Assembly: GCA_934667275.1 (NCBI GenBank)
Contig: CAKULK010000009.1
Location: 1 to 64,000, forward strand
Length of the DNA: 64,000 nucleotides
Reading direction: 5' to 3'
From: an uncultured Bacteroidales bacterium
GTDB lineage: Bacteria > Bacteroidota > Bacteroidia > Bacteroidales > Paludibacteraceae
Within the stretch, counting starts at the first letter, position 1, and each line of letters begins with the position of its first letter. Below, piece by piece: positions 15,303 to 25,226 of this stretch. A model generated the notes under the pieces. The model made no database searches and had not been told where the DNA came from. It saw only the letters and a list, made by a program, of their open reading frames with translations. A program made the position numbers and the translations under genes.

Positions 15303-17339
15303 ATGAAAACAAAACTTATTTTTGCAAGTATTGCTATATTGATAGGTATGTCGGTATGGGCGGATGATGTATGGAATTATAGTATCTATGACGATTGCAG
15401 TAAGAATGATTATAAGGGTGGCTATATCATACCTGCGGATGTACAAGCCATTGATCTTGGTTTGCCGAGCGGCATTAAATGGGCTTCGTGCAACGTAGGT
15501 GCTGATAACCCCGAAGACTATGGCAACTATTATGCTTGGGGTGAAGTATTGCCCAAAGAAGACTACTCGTGGGATACGTACAAATATGCCAATGGTTATC
15601 GTGACAAATTGACCAAGTATTGCAATAATGCCAGTTACGGTGATAATGGTTTTACAGACGACAAAACTGCATTAGATTTAGAGGATGATGCCGCTCATAT
15701 GAATTGGGGCGGCAGTTGGCGTATGCCGACCAAGGTCGAATGGACAGAATTGCAGGAGAATTGTACATGGATTCGGACAACGCAAAACGGTGTTACGGGG
15801 CATTTGGTAACGAGCAAGACGAATGGCAATTCCATATTTATCCCCGCTGCGGGGGATCGCATTGACACCCGTCTCTTGGATGCTGGCAGTTGCGGTAACT
15901 ACTGGTTTTCGTCGTTCAACGAAGACCTGGCATTCAGCGCATGGCGCACCAGTTTTGGATCAAGCAGCCTATCCTGGATCCTCGGCCATCGGTGTATCGG
16001 TTGTTCTGTTCGCCCTGTTTGTCAATCAGTCTCAATAAATACAATTGCGACTCTAATTTTATCCACCATTGATTGTGAAAGTGCGAATGTGATTACCTGT
16101 GGTGCGAGACAACAGGTAAATATAACGGCAGTACCCCACGCACACCGCCATTTCGTGCGCTGGACAGACGGAAACACCGACAACCCGCGCTTGGTAACGG
16201 TTACAAAAGATACAACCTTTATTGCCGAGTTTGCAGATGATCCGATTTTAACACTTGTTTCTTCAGATGATAATAGAGGATATGTCTATGGCGCAGGACA
16301 ATTCAAACCTAATACTTCCGTTGAAATATCGGCTTATCCGAATTGGGGTTACCATTTCACTCAATGGAGCGATGGGAATACAGACAATCCGCGTGAAATT
16401 GTGCTGACTTGCGATACCACCTTTACGGCGGAGTTTGCACAGACCTTCTCGGGACAATGCGGAGATAATCTCTATTGGCAATATGCAGGGCATACGCTCA
16501 CTATATCGGGTACGGGGGCAATGTATGACTACAACGGAAACGATATGCCGTGGCTGCTATTCCGCGATACAACTGATGTTGTTATTTTGGAGCGGGGAAT
16601 TACGTATATCGGGAATAATGCGTTCAACGGATTTGCAAGACTGAACAAGATAGAACTGCCGAGTACGCTGAATTCTATTGGTGCCAATGCGTTTGCGGGG
16701 TGCCGTAAGTTGTATGACATCTATTCGTATGCGGTGGAACCACCTGTGGCAGACAATACATCGTTTGCGAACTACAACGTGTATTTGCATGTGCCGTGCG
16801 ACAATCTGCGTGATTATCAGATGGATGCGGTATTCGGGTCGTTCAAGTATATCCAGTGTATCGGGGCGGAGAATACCACCACCGACGGGACGGTTACGGT
16901 AACGCCCTCGGACAACGAGGCAGTGTTTGTATGGCGTGCGGATGAGTCGGCTGCCTCCTACAACTTGGAGATTCGCAAAGACGGCGAAGTGTTCTGTACC
17001 TTGATTTTCAACGCCAACGGACAACTGACGAGCATTGCTTTTGCGCCCGCACGCAACGGACAGACACATCGTGCTGCCGAGCAGACTGCCGCTGGTTTCC
17101 GTTTCACGGTTACGGGTTTGAGCGAATCCACCCGCTACACATTTGGTATGACTGTGAAAGACGCAACCAACGCCACTTTGCAGACCTACACGGGCGAGTT
17201 CAACACCACCGGTGTTGCTACCTCTTTGGATAATGCTACCACCGACACAGGTGTGCAGAAGATTATCCGTGATGGGCAGGTGCTTATCCTGCGCGGCGAC
17301 AAGACCTATACCACGATGGGAGTGGAGGTTAATTTGTAA
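15303..17339 (+). CDS. Secreted multidomain surface protein (FISUMP, repeat, BspA-like LRR)
   Basis: A 678-residue exported protein with a signal peptide (about residues 1-20, ending SVWA). A FISUMP-type domain (about 48-240; LGLPSGIKWASCNVGADNPEDYG, RMPTKVEW) is followed by two InlB/Listeria-like beta repeats (about 265-385; HFVRWTDGNTDNPR and HFTQWSDGNTDNPR). A BspA-like leucine-rich repeat region comes next (about 390-480; IGNNAFNGFARLNKIELPS), then a fibronectin III-like domain. The end, KIIRDGQVLILRGDKTYTTMG, resembles the short C-terminal sorting tails of Bacteroidales secreted proteins. Probably a cell-surface adhesin; ligand unknown. Confidence 0.78.
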   Translation: MKTKLIFASIAILIGMSVWADDVWNYSIYDDCSKNDYKGGYIIPADVQAIDLGLPSGIKWASCNVGADNPEDYGNYYAWGEVLPKEDYSWDTYKYANGYRDKLTKYCNNASYGDNGFTDDKTALDLEDDAAHMNWGGSWRMPTKVEWTELQENCTWIRTTQNGVTGHLVTSKTNGNSIFIPAAGDRIDTRLLDAGSCGNYWFSSFNEDLAFSAWRTSFGSSSLSWILGHRCIGCSVRPVCQSVSINTIATLILSTIDCESANVITCGARQQVNITAVPHAHRHFVRWTDGNTDNPRLVTVTKDTTFIAEFADDPILTLVSSDDNRGYVYGAGQFKPNTSVEISAYPNWGYHFTQWSDGNTDNPREIVLTCDTTFTAEFAQTFSGQCGDNLYWQYAGHTLTISGTGAMYDYNGNDMPWLLFRDTTDVVILERGITYIGNNAFNGFARLNKIELPSTLNSIGANAFAGCRKLYDIYSYAVEPPVADNTSFANYNVYLHVPCDNLRDYQMDAVFGSFKYIQCIGAENTTTDGTVTVTPSDNEAVFVWRADESAASYNLEIRKDGEVFCTLIFNANGQLTSIAFAPARNGQTHRAAEQTAAGFRFTVTGLSESTRYTFGMTVKDATNATLQTYTGEFNTTGVATSLDNATTDTGVQKIIRDGQVLILRGDKTYTTMGVEVNL

Positions 17340-17363
17340 TGAGTAATTTGTAATGTGTAATAA

Positions 17364-17395
17364 AGGGCTGCTCAAATTTGGGCAGCCCTAATTTT
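17364..17395 (+). terminator. Rho-independent terminator after the surface-protein gene
   Basis: AGGGCTGC (17364-17371) pairs with GCAGCCCT (17382-17389), followed by AATTTT. Just before it the sequence TAATTTGTAATG is duplicated at a 14-bp period starting across the stop codon. Confidence 0.87.
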
Positions 17396-17430
17396 ATGCC
17401 AAAAGAAAGCATAAATTTAGACCTTTGCAG

Positions 17431-17522
17431 TCATCGGCTTGCGGTCGCTACGCTGCACCCCACAAATTAAGAATTTGCGGGGACCCCATATGCTCCCAAC
17501 GCAATGCGTTGCAAGCCGCTGA
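17431..17522. other. Compact multi-hairpin intergenic element
   Basis: TCATCGGCTTGC (17431-17442) and GCAAGCCGCTGA (17511-17522) pair at 11 of 12 positions and enclose two hairpins. One is CCCC-a-CAAATT / AATTTG-c-GGGG (17458-17482); the other is CAACGCA / TGCGTTG (17497-17511). It has no T-loop or CCA end of a tRNA. It could be a REP-like mobile palindrome or a structured RNA. It lies between the terminator of the upstream gene and the ettA promoter. Confidence 0.5.
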
Positions 17523-17543
17523 TCGAGCGAAGACATAAACAGG

Positions 17544-17575
17544 CTTGCACAATTGGGAAAAATTGAGTACCTTTG
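17544..17575 (+). promoter_or_regulatory. ettA promoter
   Basis: CTTG (17544-17547), 20 bp, TACCTTTG (17568-17575). The segment TTTGCACAATAAAA occurs twice in a row at a 16-bp period across the -7 box and early leader. Confidence 0.8.
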
Positions 17576-17610
17576 CACAATAAAATATTTGCACAATAAA
17601 ACAGAGATAT

Positions 17611-19284
17611 ATGGCAGACGACAAGAAAATCATTTTCTCAATGGTAGGCGTGAGCAAAAGTTTCTCGCCGCAAAAAAAAGTACTGAACAACATCTACCTT
17701 TCGTTCTATTATGGTGCCAAAATCGGCATTATCGGTCTGAACGGTACGGGTAAGTCCACACTGATGAAGATTATTGCCGGCGTAGAAAAGAACTACGAAG
17801 GCGAGGTGGTGTTTTCACCGGGATACAGTGTAGGTTACTTAGAGCAAGACCCGAAACTTGACCCCGAGAAGACCGTGCGCGAATGCGTACAGGAGGGTGT
17901 GCAACCGATTATGGATATGCTCCGCGAATACGACGAGATAAACGCCGCCTTTGCTGACCCCGATGCGGATTTCGACAAACTATTAGCACGCCAAGCCGAG
18001 TTGCAAGACAAATTGGACAGCAGCGATGCATGGAACATTGACACCAAATTAGACCGTGCAATGGACGCTTTGCGTTGTCCGGACGATGATGCAGTTGTTA
18101 AAAACCTGTCGGGAGGCGAACGTCGTCGTGTGGCACTATGCCGCCTGCTTCTGCAACAACCTGATATCCTGCTGCTTGATGAGCCGACGAACCACCTTGA
18201 TGCAGAATCGATTGACTGGCTTGAACAGCACCTGCAACAATACGCAGGCACGGTGATTTGTATCACCCACGACCGTTATTTCCTTGACCATGTGGCAGGC
18301 TGGATTCTCGAACTCGATCGCGGCGAGGGTATTCCTTGGAAAGGTAATTATTCTTCGTGGCTCGAACAGAAAACCGCTCGAATGGCAATGGAAGAGAAAC
18401 AAGCCAGCAAACGCCGCAAGACCTTGGAGCGCGAGTTGGAATGGGTGCGTATGGCACCCAAAGCCCGTCAGGCAAAGTCCAAAGCCCGTTTGGGAGCCTA
18501 CGACAAAATGCTCAACGAGGAGCAGCGCGAGCGCGAGGAGAAATTAGAGATCTTCATTCCCAACGGACCGCGTTTGGGCAACAAAGTCATCAATGCCGAG
18601 GGCGTTGCCAAAGCGTTTGGCGACCGAGTACTATTCGAGGATTTGAACTTTATGCTACCGCCGAATGGTATCGTAGGCGTGATAGGTCCGAACGGTGCGG
18701 GCAAGACTACCCTATTCCGTATGATTATGGGGATGGAGAAAGCCGACAAAGGTACGTTCTCAGTGGGTGAGACGGTGAAAGTGGGTTATGTGGATCAGGT
18801 GCACTCGAACATCGACCCCGAGAAAACGGTATTCGAGACCATCTCCAACGGCACGGAATATATCCGTGTGGGCGGACGCGAAATCAATGCCCGTGCCTAT
18901 TTGAGCCGGTTCAACTTTACAGGCAGCGACCAAGAGAAGAAATGCGGTGTATTGTCGGGCGGTGAGCGCAACCGTCTGCACCTTGCCTTGACACTCAAAA
19001 GCGAGGCGAATGTACTGCTATTAGACGAACCGACCAACGACATCGATGTGAATACCCTGCGTGCGTTGGAGGAAGGTCTGGAGAACTTTGCGGGTTGTGC
19101 CGTGGTTATCTCACACGACCGTTGGTTCCTCGACCGTATATGCACCCATATTCTTGCCTACGAAGGCGACTCGAAGGTCTTCTGGTTTGAGGGCAGTTAC
19201 TCTGACTACGAAGCCAACAAGCGTATGCGTCTCGGTGATGATGCCGTAGAGCCGCATCGTGTGCGATACAAGAAATTAGTGTAA
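17611..19284 (+). CDS. ettA: Energy-dependent translational throttle protein EttA (ABC-F)
   Basis: A 557-residue ABC-F ATPase that binds the ribosomal E site and gates translation according to energy state. Two ATP-binding domains: Walker A GLNGTGKST and GPNGAGKTT, signature LSGGE twice, Walker B LLLDEPTNHLDAES and LLLDEPTNDIDVNT. The linker contains WILELDRGEGIPW and the Arg/Lys-rich arm typical of EttA. The end, EPHRVRYKKLV, closely matches E. coli EttA (555 residues). Monocistronic, with promoter and convergent terminator. Confidence 0.95.
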   Translation: MADDKKIIFSMVGVSKSFSPQKKVLNNIYLSFYYGAKIGIIGLNGTGKSTLMKIIAGVEKNYEGEVVFSPGYSVGYLEQDPKLDPEKTVRECVQEGVQPIMDMLREYDEINAAFADPDADFDKLLARQAELQDKLDSSDAWNIDTKLDRAMDALRCPDDDAVVKNLSGGERRRVALCRLLLQQPDILLLDEPTNHLDAESIDWLEQHLQQYAGTVICITHDRYFLDHVAGWILELDRGEGIPWKGNYSSWLEQKTARMAMEEKQASKRRKTLERELEWVRMAPKARQAKSKARLGAYDKMLNEEQREREEKLEIFIPNGPRLGNKVINAEGVAKAFGDRVLFEDLNFMLPPNGIVGVIGPNGAGKTTLFRMIMGMEKADKGTFSVGETVKVGYVDQVHSNIDPEKTVFETISNGTEYIRVGGREINARAYLSRFNFTGSDQEKKCGVLSGGERNRLHLALTLKSEANVLLLDEPTNDIDVNTLRALEEGLENFAGCAVVISHDRWFLDRICTHILAYEGDSKVFWFEGSYSDYEANKRMRLGDDAVEPHRVRYKKLV

Positions 19285-19313
19285 AGAGTATCTGTTTTTG
19301 AGATATAAAAAAG

Positions 19314-19340
19314 GCCGCCTGACCAAATTGGTCAGGCGGC
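19314..19340. terminator. Strong terminator between ettA and the Sus operon
   Basis: GCCGCCTGACC pairs with GGTCAGGCGGC (stem extendable by two A-T pairs). On the minus strand it is followed by TTTTTT, ending the Sus-type operon; on the plus strand by a weaker T-rich tail, ending ettA. Confidence 0.92.
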
Positions 19341-19366
19341 TCCTGTTTAACGTGGCTATTGATTAT

Positions 19367-20332
19367 TTATTGAATCTTCGAGCCAAGTACATTATAGTGC
19401 TCACCCCCCTTAACGATGATGAATTGACCACTAACAGCATCGAAGTATTTGGTAGCAACAGCCTCAACCTCAACATTGTCAACAGCAGTATTGTCTGCAC
19501 ACAAGGTGTATTTGCCTGCGCTATAGTCGATATCAATCACCTCATTTGCACCAAGAGTGATATTCGGGTTATCTTGCCATTCATCCTCACCGGTCTCTGC
19601 GTTTTTAGCCAAGATTTGGATTTGGTTGCTCCAATCGGTGTCACCAACAGCCTTGAACTTGAATTCACCACCCTCTTTGTCGTTGAACTTGTAGGTGTAA
19701 ACCATAGTCTCCTCATTGAGGTCCATAGCAACGCCCTCAGACCAAGTGTTGAACGAGCCAATGATGGCAGGAGCAAAATAAGTGGTATAGTCAGCAGGGT
19801 CAGAACCGCACATAGGAGCCTTCAGGTTGATAGTATAGTCGTGCTTAACTACTTCAACACAAGGGCTGTTCTTAAAATGGTGGCTAATCATAATTACAGG
19901 CTCTGTTGTGCTATAGCCCTTGAGATTAGCCTCTCCTGAATAACCAGCTTCAATGGTAACAGTACCCGAAAGCAATGTCCACGAATCGGCATCACCCGTC
20001 TGGTAGTCCCAAGAGAAAGTGCCATCGGATTGCAGTTGAACAGGCTTACCTTGAATATCTTCGCTCTCGTCAGTAACAGCCACTACATACCAGCCATCAA
20101 AGCCATCCACTTTTTCGAACTTTGCCATTTCCTCGGGTTTTTCAGCCCAACCATTGTAGGAACCTGCAAAAACGATTGGGTTGCAAACTTGCTCCTCAAA
20201 GTAAACACAAACACAAAGTTGTCCTGCCTGATAGTAGTCTGCCAAGTCTGCTTTGGTAGGAGTTTTGTCGGGAGCGGCAAAACTGCTAATCGCTGCGATT
20301 AACGCGAGCGCAATCATAGAAAGTTTTTTCAT
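19367..20332 (-). CDS. SusE/SusF-like secreted carbohydrate-binding protein
   Basis: A 321-residue exported protein, last gene of the Sus-type operon. Signal peptide at residues 1-19 (ending SFAA), without the lipobox usual for SusE/F. Two beta-rich modules carry the starch-binding-like pattern: VFAGSYNGW (about residue 53) and IIGSFNTWSEGVAMDL with FKFKAVGDTDWSNQ (about 190-240). The last residues, FIIVKGGEHYNVLGSKIQ, look like the short C-terminal tail seen on other secreted proteins here. Its position after susD supports a glycan-binding role at the cell surface. Confidence 0.72.
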   Translation of the reverse strand: MKKLSMIALALIAAISSFAAPDKTPTKADLADYYQAGQLCVCVYFEEQVCNPIVFAGSYNGWAEKPEEMAKFEKVDGFDGWYVVAVTDESEDIQGKPVQLQSDGTFSWDYQTGDADSWTLLSGTVTIEAGYSGEANLKGYSTTEPVIMISHHFKNSPCVEVVKHDYTINLKAPMCGSDPADYTTYFAPAIIGSFNTWSEGVAMDLNEETMVYTYKFNDKEGGEFKFKAVGDTDWSNQIQILAKNAETGEDEWQDNPNITLGANEVIDIDYSAGKYTLCADNTAVDNVEVEAVATKYFDAVSGQFIIVKGGEHYNVLGSKIQ

Positions 20333-20376
20333 ACAAATAAAAATTTAGTTGTTAATAAATAAGTTAGTTATCCTAA

Positions 20377-22032
20377 TTAATAGCCATCGCCATTAGGTAG
20401 TTTCGAGAAGTTGGAGTTAGATGCCTTGTCGTCGTTCGGGATTGGGTACCAGTTCCATTTCTCCTCAGCACTTTTGTAGTTGGCAGAAGAAGAAGTCTGG
20501 TTGTTGCGTCCCTCCCAGTTGTAACCTGCCTCATCAGCCTGCGGCCCCGCGAAGCGGTTGAAACGAATAAGGTCGGTACGACGGTGTCCCTCGCAATAGA
20601 ACTCGCGGCACAACTCATCGCAGAAGATTTTCGGATTCAACTCTGCCAAAGGCTCTGCGTTAGCACGTTTGCGAATGACATCATTGATGATACTCAATGC
20701 ACCTGCCACATCGCCCTGCCAATACATAGCCTCGGCTTGAATCATATACGCTTCGGCGAGACGCAAGAGCGGAATATCGGTGTCAGGGAACTTCTCATCG
20801 GAAGAAACCGACTTGGCAGGATGTGCGCTAGTAGATTTAACGCCAGTGAATTTCAGCACAGACCAGCAATCGTAGAACTCGGTAGACTTGGTACCATTTA
20901 GTTTCCATACCTGTACGGCATTACTGTCGGTGTGCGAACACATGATAGCCCGGTCGTCTTTGAGCAGAATCGGCATCTCGTATTCGTCAGCCAAGATAGT
21001 AGGTGCCACCGACTCGTCCACAAACTTATAGACAAATTCGGGGCTTGAACGGAAACACTTCCATGTATCAGCAGAGCCCGAAGGCACCATCTTGCCATCA
21101 CGTACTGCATTCACCACAAAGCGCGTACCTCCCCAACTCTGGCAGTAAACACCATCCTGATAAATAAGGAGCAGTGCCTCGTCTTGTGCACCATTGGTGT
21201 GGTTGTCGCCCATAAACAACTGCTGGTAAGCCGAATAACGTACGCCATCAGCCGATGTGATAGTATTGGTGTGCAGTTTGTAGGGACCTTTCAAAGTCTC
21301 TTCTGCAGCCTCTTGTGCTTCTTTCCAAGCAGGTGTGCCCGTGTAAACCTCTGCATTCAGATAGGTGCGAGCAAGCAACAGCCATGCGGCATACTTGTCC
21401 ACACGCCACGTATTAGCACGCTGTTCCGGCAGAATCTCGGTAAGTTCTTTCAACTCACTCACCAACCACTCGTATAGTTGCGGACGCTCAACAAACTCAG
21501 GCAGTTCAGAAGATTCCGTGATACTAAAAGGAGCCACCTTGAACATATCCAACAAATACCAATAGTTGAGCGCACGCAAGAAACGCACCTCGGCACGCTG
21601 TGCCTCGCTCTTCTCATCGCCCGATGCTGCATTTGCCAGGAAGTGGTTGCAGAGTTTGATGTCGATATTAAAACGGTAATACAGACCTTTTACCAAGGCG
21701 TTATCGCCATTCCAGTTCATCACACAGATGTCTGCCAATCCAACATCATTCCATATCCACCAACCTTCATCGGTGGGGAACTCGTTGAGTTCCCACATCA
21801 AGCGGTAGAACGAAGATGTTCCCTCATCCAAATCATCGATGTCACCATCGCCATCAGGACCTTTCTGCCCCGTCAGAGCCAACGTGGCATAGCACTTGGA
21901 GAATACGGCGTCTTGATTGAACGCTGTCGTGGAGTTCTTGTCAATAGGCGTGGTGTTGAGGTCTTGCACACAAGAAGTTGCACCAAATGTCAGACCACAA
22001 AATATGGCAGTATATTTCAAAAACTTGTTCAT
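20377..22032 (-). CDS. SusD/RagB-family glycan-binding lipoprotein
   Basis: A 551-residue outer-membrane lipoprotein (lipobox ATSC, about residue 21) that caps the SusC pore and captures oligosaccharides. It is notably like the starch-binding SusD of B. thetaiotaomicron in length and in blocks such as LTGQKGPDG, NEFPTDE, RAEVRFLRALNYWYLLD, FPDTDIPLLRLAEAYMIQAEA and FYCEGHRRTDLIRF. Starch or maltooligosaccharide is therefore the best guess for substrate (inference). It lies 28 bp after susC. Confidence 0.93.
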   Translation of the reverse strand: MNKFLKYTAIFCGLTFGATSCVQDLNTTPIDKNSTTAFNQDAVFSKCYATLALTGQKGPDGDGDIDDLDEGTSSFYRLMWELNEFPTDEGWWIWNDVGLADICVMNWNGDNALVKGLYYRFNIDIKLCNHFLANAASGDEKSEAQRAEVRFLRALNYWYLLDMFKVAPFSITESSELPEFVERPQLYEWLVSELKELTEILPEQRANTWRVDKYAAWLLLARTYLNAEVYTGTPAWKEAQEAAEETLKGPYKLHTNTITSADGVRYSAYQQLFMGDNHTNGAQDEALLLIYQDGVYCQSWGGTRFVVNAVRDGKMVPSGSADTWKCFRSSPEFVYKFVDESVAPTILADEYEMPILLKDDRAIMCSHTDSNAVQVWKLNGTKSTEFYDCWSVLKFTGVKSTSAHPAKSVSSDEKFPDTDIPLLRLAEAYMIQAEAMYWQGDVAGALSIINDVIRKRANAEPLAELNPKIFCDELCREFYCEGHRRTDLIRFNRFAGPQADEAGYNWEGRNNQTSSSANYKSAEEKWNWYPIPNDDKASNSNFSKLPNGDGY

Positions 22033-22060
22033 AATCTTGTATTTATATAGTTTCGAGATA

Positions 22061-25000
22061 TTAGAATTGCAGACTCAAGCCGAGCAAAGAGGTCATTGAA
22101 CGCGGGTAGATGTTGTTGTCGATACCGCCAAAGACTTCAGGGTCTAATCCTGAATACTTGGAGAACACACACGGGTTCTGAATAGTTACATAGGCACGTC
22201 CCGAAATCTTCGGACGCTTGAACGAGTAACCCAACGTGATATTGTCAATTCGCAAGAACGAAGCGTTCTCTACAAAGTAGTCCAAACGATACCATTCGGA
22301 GAACGAAGCGTCTTTCCCTTCGGCATCCTTATAAATTTGGTTGGACTTCATACCCACATTATAATAGGTGTCATAAGCCGATTTCAGCAAGTTGTGGTAG
22401 CCGTTTCGATAGAGTTTTTCCTTCTCTGCATATTGAAGGTTGGCAGCCAAGACATCATTGTAAACATAGTTGCCGATGTTGGAACGCAACGAGATGCCAA
22501 GGTCAAAGCCATAGAATTGGAACTTGGTCTGGAAACCCATCGTAATGGGCGCATTCGGACTATGATAATAGTATTGGTCATCCTCTGTGATTTTGCCATC
22601 GTTATTGCGGTCAACCACATAGAAGAACGTTTCTCCGTTGTCGCGTACACCTTTCGCAGTCTCATACACATAGAACGTATTCGCCGAATAGCCTACTGCG
22701 TGGCGTTGGATAGTGTTACCCGTACCGCAAGAGATAGCGCCTGTCGGGATAGGAGTCTGGTCGTCACCCGTATTCAATTTGATGATTTTATTGTCGTTGT
22801 AGGTGAAGTTGAAACCAAGGTCCCATTTGAAGTTCTTGCGGTCAACAGCCACAGCATTGATGGCAAACTCCACACCCTGGTTAATGAGAGATCCTACGTT
22901 GCTGATAACCTTGTTGCGGAAATTAGTACCTACTGCCACAGGGATGACATTCAAGAGGTCGTCTGTTTGACGGAAATAATAGTCAATACTACCCGATATA
23001 CGATTGTTGAGGAAACCATAATCAATACCTGCATTGTAGGTAGTTGTCTTCTCCCAAGTCAAGTCACGGTTGAAGGCATTCGGGCGATAGGTGGTGTAAA
23101 GCGGTGTACCCTCTGCATCCGTGATGGCATTGCCGAAATCATCATAGAGGATATTTCCTTCTCCACCAATAGGATAATAGGCGTGTTCTTTGCTGATCGT
23201 GTAAGTAGCCATATACGGATAGTCACCTTGCAGGATATCCTGCTGTCCGGTGATACCATAGCCCAAACGGAGTTTCAAATCACTAACAGCATTTACGTCT
23301 TTCAAGAACGTCTCCTTAATCTTCCACCCCAATGCCACAGAGGGGAATACGCCCCAACGATGTTCAGGAGCAAAACGCGATGAGCCATCACCACGCACCG
23401 TGGCAGTAATCATCAACTGATTCCAACCGATATAGTTCAAACGCCCGAAGAACGAAACGAGATAACTCTCTGTTTTAGAAGACAATGAAGATACTGGATA
23501 CTTGGTGCCACGTTTGACAACATCATTATTCGTGTCACGTACAAGACCATAACCTTCCGTGAAATAATCGTTGTAGAAATGTTGCCACTCATAACCTGCC
23601 ATAATATCAAAGTGCTGCGTATCAGAAAAATCCTTGTAGTATTGCGCATAGGCATTGAACTGCAGGTTGTACTTGTGCTTAATGTCGTAGCCACTCCAAC
23701 CATAGTAGTGGTTCTTGGTGCCATAGGCACTATTCTCATATCTCTGAAGACCATACGAATAGTCCGCACCGAAGTTGGCGTGCAAACGCAAATCCTCAAA
23801 ACCATGAATCTTATAATCTGCCTCCAAGTTACCTACAAACGAGCCCGAGTTTGCAATAGACGAGTTTTGATTAAGGTTTGCTACAGGGTTGAGTGTGGCG
23901 TTGGTGTCGTAGGTAGTGCCCCACACAGCATCATTGTAGTTGGCTGCCGTGGTAGGCTGATAATAACCACCGAAAAAGTCGTTTATTACCTGGTCGGACA
24001 CCAATGTCTGTCCATAGATATTCTTTGCACCCCCCTTAACAGGCATTGTCGGGTCCATAGCAATCGCCGAACCTACTACACCTGCTTCGTAACTATTGTA
24101 GATATACAAACCTTTGGCGTTGAGATTGAAACTCAAGTGGTCGTCCAAGAAAGAGGGAGAGAGATTTACAGCCGCGGTAACACGCTGCATCTGACTGGTC
24201 TTGATAGTACCATTATTGAGCGTATAGCCAAGAGATGCACGGTAAGGCATATGCTTGGTACCACCCATCACAGAGAAGTTGTGGTCGGTAGAAACAGCAG
24301 TACGGTAGATTTGGTCTTGCCAATCGGTGTTGGCAATACCGAGATAGCGCGTCTTGTCGCTACCCAAACCTATAGCAGTGGCATAAGCACGAATCTCGTC
24401 ACCGGAGAATACCTCCATACGATTCACCAAGTTGCTGATAGAAACATTGCCCTCATAAGAGAACTTAGGTTTGCTACCTGCTTTACCTTTCTTGGTGGTG
24501 ATAATGATGACACCGTTGCTGGCACGACTACCATAAATGGCAGTGGCAGAAGCATCTTTCAACACGGTGAAAGTCTCAATATCACCCGGATTGACCATTG
24601 ACAGCGCGTTGGAAGCACCGGGGATACCATTGTTATCCATCGCCAAACCGTCGATAACAATCAAGGGGTCGTTGCTGGCGGAAAGAGACGAACCTCCACG
24701 CACACGAATGGTGGCTTTACCACCCGGAATACCACCATCGGAAGTGACACTGACACCAGCAATCTTGCCCTGCATCATATCTTGTGCATTGACATTCAAA
24801 CCCTTGTTCATATCATCGGGCTTGATAGCCGTTACGGAACCTGTGGCATCGTTTTTCTTGACCATACCATAGCCAACAACCACCACTTCGTCCAACAACT
24901 CGGTGTCTTCCCCCAACTGAATCTTCATATTTTTGGCGGCAGGCATCTCAATGGTTTTATAACCCATATAACTGATTTCAAGAACCGCCCCATTCTTCAC

Positions 25001-25207
25001 CGAGATGGTGAAATTACCATCAAAGTCGGTGATAGTGCCATTGGTGGTGCCTTTCTCAATGATATTGGCACCTATAATCGGTTCGCCATTGGCCGCATCC
25101 GACACCGTTCCCGATGCCGTAGTCGTTTGTGCGTATGCGAAAACATTCACCATCAAGAAAACAGACAGCACTGCTGCAAAACGCGAATATTGTAGAATGT
25201 GTTTCAT
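22061..25207 (-). CDS. SusC/RagA-family TonB-linked outer-membrane transporter
   Basis: A 1048-residue TonB-dependent glycan transporter. Signal peptide (about 1-26), carboxypeptidase-regulatory-like beta-sandwich (about 30-105, GTVSDAANGEPIIGANI), then plug domain with DEVVVVGYG, RVRGGSSLSASNDPLIVIDG and ATAIYGSRASNGVI, then the barrel ending LLGLSLQF. Paired with the SusD downstream. An open frame on the opposite strand over much of this gene is a coding shadow. Confidence 0.95.
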   Translation of the reverse strand: MKHILQYSRFAAVLSVFLMVNVFAYAQTTTASGTVSDAANGEPIIGANIIEKGTTNGTITDFDGNFTISVKNGAVLEISYMGYKTIEMPAAKNMKIQLGEDTELLDEVVVVGYGMVKKNDATGSVTAIKPDDMNKGLNVNAQDMMQGKIAGVSVTSDGGIPGGKATIRVRGGSSLSASNDPLIVIDGLAMDNNGIPGASNALSMVNPGDIETFTVLKDASATAIYGSRASNGVIIITTKKGKAGSKPKFSYEGNVSISNLVNRMEVFSGDEIRAYATAIGLGSDKTRYLGIANTDWQDQIYRTAVSTDHNFSVMGGTKHMPYRASLGYTLNNGTIKTSQMQRVTAAVNLSPSFLDDHLSFNLNAKGLYIYNSYEAGVVGSAIAMDPTMPVKGGAKNIYGQTLVSDQVINDFFGGYYQPTTAANYNDAVWGTTYDTNATLNPVANLNQNSSIANSGSFVGNLEADYKIHGFEDLRLHANFGADYSYGLQRYENSAYGTKNHYYGWSGYDIKHKYNLQFNAYAQYYKDFSDTQHFDIMAGYEWQHFYNDYFTEGYGLVRDTNNDVVKRGTKYPVSSLSSKTESYLVSFFGRLNYIGWNQLMITATVRGDGSSRFAPEHRWGVFPSVALGWKIKETFLKDVNAVSDLKLRLGYGITGQQDILQGDYPYMATYTISKEHAYYPIGGEGNILYDDFGNAITDAEGTPLYTTYRPNAFNRDLTWEKTTTYNAGIDYGFLNNRISGSIDYYFRQTDDLLNVIPVAVGTNFRNKVISNVGSLINQGVEFAINAVAVDRKNFKWDLGFNFTYNDNKIIKLNTGDDQTPIPTGAISCGTGNTIQRHAVGYSANTFYVYETAKGVRDNGETFFYVVDRNNDGKITEDDQYYYHSPNAPITMGFQTKFQFYGFDLGISLRSNIGNYVYNDVLAANLQYAEKEKLYRNGYHNLLKSAYDTYYNVGMKSNQIYKDAEGKDASFSEWYRLDYFVENASFLRIDNITLGYSFKRPKISGRAYVTIQNPCVFSKYSGLDPEVFGGIDNNIYPRSMTSLLGLSLQF

Positions 25208-25226
25208 TTCAATACTAATTTAGAGG

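Noticed and set aside
17431..17522. tRNA or integron attC site
   Set aside because: Cloverleaf-like pairing is present but the T-loop, anticodon arm and CCA features are missing, and no integrase or attC core sites were found.
23579..24601. 340-residue open frame opposite susC
   Set aside because: Lies wholly inside the SusC coding region on the other strand and has no recognisable motif.
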